Source: CAZCBD01 sp964496755 (GTDB taxonomy: Bacteria; Bacteroidota; Ignavibacteria; Ignavibacteriales; Melioribacteraceae). Taken from it: a DNA stretch of 10,606 bases. The stretch covers positions 1 to 10,606 of the forward strand of contig CAZCBD010000093.1 in assembly GCA_964496755.1 (NCBI GenBank), given 5' to 3'. The notes beneath the pieces were generated by a model. It saw only the letters and a program-made list of their open reading frames with translations, did not search any database and was not told the DNA's origin. A program made the translations under genes and the position numbers. This document shows, piece after piece, positions 7,000 to 10,606 of the stretch (within the stretch, counting starts at the first letter, position 1; the number at the start of each line of letters is the position of its first letter).

Positions 7000-8271
7000 A
7001 TGAAAAATAAAAACCCTAAAATTTATGGTTGGTCGGTTGTAGCGGCAAGTTGGTTAGCCGTTTTTTGTTTATTTGGATACAGAGCAACTTTTGCAATTTT
7101 AAAAGGACCTATGAGTGCAGATTTGGGTTGGTCACAAACAGAAGTTACTCTAGGTTACTCGTTAATGATGGTATTTTATGCCGTAACAGCGTTTTTTGCG
7201 GGAATAATCTTAGATAAATGGGGAACAAAACCGGTGTATTTTATAGCTGCAATTTTCGGTGCTCTCGGTTTTTGGCTAACAAGCATGGTGCATTCGCATT
7301 TAACCTATTTATTTACATTCGGGCTTATTGCCGGCATTGCCACAGGAATGCTTTGGGTTACCTCTACGGTATCGGTCAGAAAATGGTATGTTGGTAAATC
7401 GTACGGCACAATGTGGGGCATTGCCTTTGCAGGTGCGCCTATGGCACAATTTATTTTAGCTTTCGTAACCAAAGGAGCTTTGGCCGACCAAGGACCGGAT
7501 GCATGGCGCGGAGCAATGGTTCTTTTGGCTGTTATAATGTTGGTTGCATTAATTTTGGCTGTAATTCTTGCAAAACAATCTCCCGAAAAATATGAAATGA
7601 AAGCCTTTGGAGAATTACCGGATAATTCGGCAACTGCAACACCTTCCGAATATAATTGGACCACAAAAGAAGCTTTTTCCATTTATCCCATTTGGGCTGC
7701 TATACTTACATTTTTAACAGCTATGATGGGAGAATTTTTAATTTGGACACAAGTTGTTAGTTTTTGGACTTCGGATCTTGGTTGGGAAAGAGACGTTGCA
7801 ATTAATATTTATGCAATAATCGGTTTGGTTGGAATTTTTTCAATGCCAATTCTGGGATTTGTTGCCGATAAAGTTGTGCAAAAAACCGGACACGAAGCCA
7901 AAGGAAGAAAAATTATGCTAATAATAGGACCTTTAACAGGTGTGATAGCATGCATATTTTTATTACTATCTTCCTACGCTGTTTTTTGGGCTTATGTTGC
8001 TTGTGTTATTTTTGCAATTTATTGGGCAATTGTACCGGGTGGAGTTGTCGGTTATACCGGAGCAGTTTACGGCCGAAAAACTCTTGGCAAAATTTGGGGA
8101 CTTGCCACATTAATAGTAATGGGAATAGGACCTTTTATGGGTTCCTTTATTGGCGGATGGCTTAAAGATATTTCAGGAAGCTATACTTATTCAATTTACT
8201 ATGCTCTCGGTTCGTTTATTGTTGCCATATTTCTTGCTTTTAGTTTACCGCTTGTGGCAAAACATAAATAA
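7000..8271 (+). CDS. Major facilitator superfamily transporter, probable arylacetate uptake
   Basis: This is a 423-residue inner-membrane protein with about twelve hydrophobic segments (near 13-33, 50-72, 78-96, 101-121, 135-157, 171-191, 229-250, 265-287, 305-325, 328-348, 363-385 and 397-417). A polar central loop (about 192-228) separates the two six-helix halves. The MFS loop 2-3 signature appears as LDKWGTKP (71-78), and a related FVADKVVQKTG lies after helix 8. The overall look, including the N-terminal YGWSVVAASW, resembles the monocarboxylate and oxalate/formate antiporter branches. AGGAG 6 bp before the ATG sets the start. It lies between the two decarboxylase subunit genes and the activase gene, so I infer that it imports the arylacetate anion. 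A role in product export is less likely because p-cresol is membrane-permeable. The family is secure; the substrate is inferred only from context. Confidence 0.85.
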   Translation: MKNKNPKIYGWSVVAASWLAVFCLFGYRATFAILKGPMSADLGWSQTEVTLGYSLMMVFYAVTAFFAGIILDKWGTKPVYFIAAIFGALGFWLTSMVHSHLTYLFTFGLIAGIATGMLWVTSTVSVRKWYVGKSYGTMWGIAFAGAPMAQFILAFVTKGALADQGPDAWRGAMVLLAVIMLVALILAVILAKQSPEKYEMKAFGELPDNSATATPSEYNWTTKEAFSIYPIWAAILTFLTAMMGEFLIWTQVVSFWTSDLGWERDVAINIYAIIGLVGIFSMPILGFVADKVVQKTGHEAKGRKIMLIIGPLTGVIACIFLLLSSYAVFWAYVACVIFAIYWAIVPGGVVGYTGAVYGRKTLGKIWGLATLIVMGIGPFMGSFIGGWLKDISGSYTYSIYYALGSFIVAIFLAFSLPLVAKHK

Positions 8272-8275
8272 TGTT

Positions 8276-8315
8276 AAAGCTGTTCATAGTGAAAGTGAGC
8301 AGCTTTTATTATTTC
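8276..8315 (+). terminator. Probable leaky intrinsic terminator between transporter and activase genes
   Basis: Arms 8276-8285 (AAAGCTGTTC) and 8297-8306 (GAGCAGCTTT) make a 10-bp stem with one G-U pair and an 11-nt loop. The stem runs into a U-rich stretch, TTTTATTATTTC. It starts 4 nt after the transporter stop codon. The next gene, on the same strand, begins only 35 nt beyond, with no obvious new promoter. Partial termination that lowers activase expression relative to the decarboxylase is therefore the simplest reading. Confidence 0.55.
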
Positions 8316-8349
8316 AAAATAAGATTATTGAAATTGCCGGAGATAATTT

Positions 8350-9306
8350 ATGATTAATGAAATTGCTGATGATAAAAATGAATTGACGGGTCTAATATTT
8401 GACATACAAGGACATTCTGTACACGACGGACCGGGAACACGTACAACGGTTTTTCTGGCCGGATGTCCTTTAAACTGTATCTGGTGTTGCAATCCCGAAG
8501 GTTTATTTACAAAAAAAATAACAATGTATCGCGAAACAAGATGTAAACATTGTGGTAATTGTATTAATGCGTGCCCATATAATGCTATTAATATTGTTAG
8601 TGGTAATTTAATTTTTGATAGAAAAAAATGTGATGTTTGTACAACTAAAGAATGTGTTGGTGCCTGTTTCAATGAAGCTATTATTGTATCCGGCAAATAT
8701 TATACTATTGATCAATTAATGTACAAATTGAAAAGAGATCGTCCTTTTTGGTGTAGCCAAGGGGGGGTAACATTTAGTGGTGGAGAACCTCTTTTTCAAA
8801 AAAAATTTATTCTAAATGTTCTGAAAGAATGCAAAGCTTCATATATTCACACTTGCATTGAAACTACCTCATGTGTTAATACCAATTTTTATATGCAAGT
8901 AATGGAATATGTAGATTGGGTCTTTACGGATATTAAACATATAGATAGTAAAAAACACAAAGAATTAACCGGAGTAGGTAACGAATTAATACTAAAAAAT
9001 ATAACTGAAATTGCTTTAAAACCGGATTGGAAAGGATTCATTGTTCCGAGAATTCCAATAATTCCGGGTTATAATGATGATGAAAAAAACATTAGAGAAA
9101 CAGCAAGATTTGTAAAAAAAATAGATCTTGAACTTATTAATATTCTTCCTTTTCACAGACTTGGGGAATCAAAATACAAACAGCTTAATCAAGAATATTT
9201 ATTTAAAGATCAGCTTCCTCCTTCAGATGAATTAATGCAAAATTGCAAAAAAATAATAGAAGAAGAAGGCTTAGTATGTTTCATCGGTTATGAAACTCCG
9301 TTCTAA
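8350..9306 (+). CDS. hpdA: Glycyl-radical enzyme activating enzyme (radical SAM) for the decarboxylase
   Basis: This 318-residue radical-SAM activase is expected to cleave S-adenosylmethionine reductively and abstract hydrogen from Gly879 of the large subunit. The SAM cluster motif is C-x3-C-x2-C at Cys39, Cys43 and Cys46 (GCPLNCIWC), preceded by the GRE-activase signature QGHSVHDGPGTRTTVF (20-35). The GGEP motif is at 144-147, within QGGVTFSGGEP. Between them are two ferredoxin-like four-cysteine sets: Cys65/68/71/75 (C-x2-C-x2-C-x3-CP) and Cys94/97/102/106 (C-x2-C-x4-C-x3-C). This gives three Fe-S clusters, as in the HPAD activase class and other GRE activases with an inserted ferredoxin domain. 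GGAG at 8339-8342 lies 7 nt before the ATG, and no earlier in-frame start is better. In clostridia, to my knowledge, hpdA follows hpdC directly; here the transporter intervenes. Confidence 0.9.
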   Translation: MINEIADDKNELTGLIFDIQGHSVHDGPGTRTTVFLAGCPLNCIWCCNPEGLFTKKITMYRETRCKHCGNCINACPYNAINIVSGNLIFDRKKCDVCTTKECVGACFNEAIIVSGKYYTIDQLMYKLKRDRPFWCSQGGVTFSGGEPLFQKKFILNVLKECKASYIHTCIETTSCVNTNFYMQVMEYVDWVFTDIKHIDSKKHKELTGVGNELILKNITEIALKPDWKGFIVPRIPIIPGYNDDEKNIRETARFVKKIDLELINILPFHRLGESKYKQLNQEYLFKDQLPPSDELMQNCKKIIEEEGLVCFIGYETPF

Positions 9307-9325
9307 AATTAACGATAGGTGTAAT

Positions 9326-10597
9326 ATGAGAAAAATAAACATGTTTTTATTGATAATTTCAGGATTAATTATTTTTACTCCTGCACAGAAAAATAAATTT
9401 AAGCTTTCTTTTACCGAGAGAGTTAGGTTGGTTACATGGGATAACGCCATCACTCTTTCGGATGTTGCAAATGGCGGTAGTTCTTTTAGCCGTATTCGCA
9501 CAAACTTGGCCGGTACATGGATGCCAAACAAAAATTTTGAATTTGCGCTAAAACTTACAAATGAATTTAGAAATTATTTTGTTCCGCAAGGTAAAGATTT
9601 TAATTTAAATGAAATATTTGTTGATCAATTATATGCCAAATATAAAAATTCATTTGGTACTATTACCTTAGGAAGGCAAAACATAATTTTAGGCGAAGGC
9701 TTTATAATACTAGACGGTCATCCTCTGGATGGTTCGCGTTCAATTTATTTTAATGCGGTAAAAATTGATCTAAATATTGGCAAAAAACAGACCTTAACAA
9801 TGTTTTATACTTATGTTCCTGAAAAAGATGATATTTTACCAAGAATAAATGATAAAAAACAACGATTGCTTGAACAACCCGAAACCGGTGCCGGTATTTA
9901 TTTTTCAGGAGAATTTAATAAAATAAATTTGCAATCATATTATATTTATAAAAAAGTTGATGAATTAAATGCGGGAACAGAAGAATCAAAAATTCACACC
10001 TTAGGTTCAAGAGTATTGTTATCATTAAGTAATAATTGGAACTTAACCGGCGAATTAGCTTATCAACTTGGTAGCCGTGGTAATGAAGATCGTAATGCAA
10101 TTGGAGGCTATGCTTATGTTGATTATTTACTTAATGGCGGCAAATATTTTATTCCAAAAAAAATAACTTTGGGGGGAATTTATTTAAGTGGCGATGATCC
10201 GTCAACTTCAAAGGTTGAAGCGTGGGATCCAGTATTTAGCCGATGGCCAAAATGGAGCGAATCGTTTATTTATACCTTAATCAAAGAAAACAAAGGTAAA
10301 GTTGCTTACTGGACGAATTTTGTATCGGTTTATGGGAAAATAAATTTTGTCTTTTCTCCAAAAATTAAGCTTGGAATTGATTATCATCATCTTATGGCTC
10401 TGGAAAATAATAATTCGGCTTTTACTAATGGTAGCGGTAAAAATAGAGGAGATTTAATTATTGTTAAATTAAACTATTTGATTAATAAATATCTTTCCGG
10501 TCATTTTGTATGGGAAAATTTTAATCCCGGCAATTTTTATTTTGATAATGCTAATGGATATAATTGGACCCGAGTTGAATTTTTGTTAAAAATATAA
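9326..10597 (+). CDS. Outer-membrane beta-barrel channel, alginate-export-like family
   Basis: From the ATG at 9326 the product is 423 residues, beginning with a signal peptide (MRKINMFLLIISGLIIFTPA, cleavage near residue 20). An in-frame ATG at 9290 would add 12 charged residues before the signal peptide and overlap hpdA, so 9326 with GGTG just upstream is preferred; it leaves 19 bp after hpdA. The mature part is rich in alternating polar and aromatic strands typical of a barrel. It carries blocks I associate with the alginate-export family: GRQNIILGEGFIILDG (116-131), LDGSRSIYFNAVKI (134-147), DPVFSRWPKWSE (301-312), and the closing strands with GHFVWENFNPGNFY (392-405). It ends VEFLLKI, complete within the window. 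As the last gene of the cluster it may admit the aromatic acid into the periplasm. Alginate itself is unlikely as a substrate, since no polysaccharide genes are nearby. The barrel fold is well supported; the cargo is inferred. Confidence 0.8.
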   Translation: MRKINMFLLIISGLIIFTPAQKNKFKLSFTERVRLVTWDNAITLSDVANGGSSFSRIRTNLAGTWMPNKNFEFALKLTNEFRNYFVPQGKDFNLNEIFVDQLYAKYKNSFGTITLGRQNIILGEGFIILDGHPLDGSRSIYFNAVKIDLNIGKKQTLTMFYTYVPEKDDILPRINDKKQRLLEQPETGAGIYFSGEFNKINLQSYYIYKKVDELNAGTEESKIHTLGSRVLLSLSNNWNLTGELAYQLGSRGNEDRNAIGGYAYVDYLLNGGKYFIPKKITLGGIYLSGDDPSTSKVEAWDPVFSRWPKWSESFIYTLIKENKGKVAYWTNFVSVYGKINFVFSPKIKLGIDYHHLMALENNNSAFTNGSGKNRGDLIIVKLNYLINKYLSGHFVWENFNPGNFYFDNANGYNWTRVEFLLKI

Positions 10598-10606
10598 CTA
10601 TCTCCT

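Noticed and set aside
8761..8767. Run of seven G in an AT-rich gene, considered as a phase-variation tract in hpdA
   Set aside because: It encodes the conserved Q-G-G-V of QGGVTFSGGEP in the correct frame, and seven Gs is short for a phase-variable tract. It is most likely codon coincidence.
9290..9325. Upstream in-frame ATG giving a 435-residue version of the barrel protein
   Set aside because: It would put 12 charged residues ahead of a clear signal peptide and overlap the end of hpdA. The ATG at 9326 gives a normal signal peptide at the N-terminus.

Overview
The window is AT-rich DNA from a Gram-negative bacterium. It encodes an outer-membrane beta-barrel protein of a type common in Bacteroidota and relatives, and the start of a probable lipoprotein. 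The gene content and base composition suggest the Bacteroidota/Ignavibacteria side of the FCB group. That placement is an inference; there is no rRNA or marker gene here.

The core is a plus-strand cluster at 3912-10597 for a glycyl-radical arylacetate decarboxylase, best matched to 4-hydroxyphenylacetate decarboxylase (HPAD, p-cresol forming). The order is large catalytic subunit (hpdB-like), small Fe-S subunit (hpdC-like), a 12-TM major facilitator transporter, the radical-SAM activating enzyme with two extra ferredoxin-type clusters (hpdA-like), and an alginate-export-type outer-membrane channel. The set reads as a complete pathway: substrate crosses the outer membrane through the barrel and the inner membrane through the MFS carrier, and the radical enzyme decarboxylates it to a phenol and CO2. 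The large subunit keeps the cysteine, glutamates, histidine and glycine expected for HPAD. The small subunit is unusual: it has only four cysteines, enough for the C-terminal [4Fe-4S] cluster, and has lost the ligands of the N-terminal cluster known from clostridial HPAD.

Divergent from the cluster is a PAS-AAA+-Fis sigma-54 activator (2105-3505, minus). The 406-bp gap between them holds a 35-bp palindrome, a distant exact copy of its arm, and a sigma-54-like -24 element just before hpdB. This is the layout of an enhancer-driven, substrate-induced promoter. Hairpins after hpdC and between the transporter and hpdA may set unequal expression within the operon.

Left of the regulator, on the minus strand, lie an alpha/beta-hydrolase-fold protein (863-2026), a YdeI/OmpD-associated family protein (205-771) and the 5' end of a probable lipoprotein gene (1-78). 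Nothing in their sequence ties them to the decarboxylase. No tRNA, rRNA, CRISPR, insertion sequence or integrase was seen.
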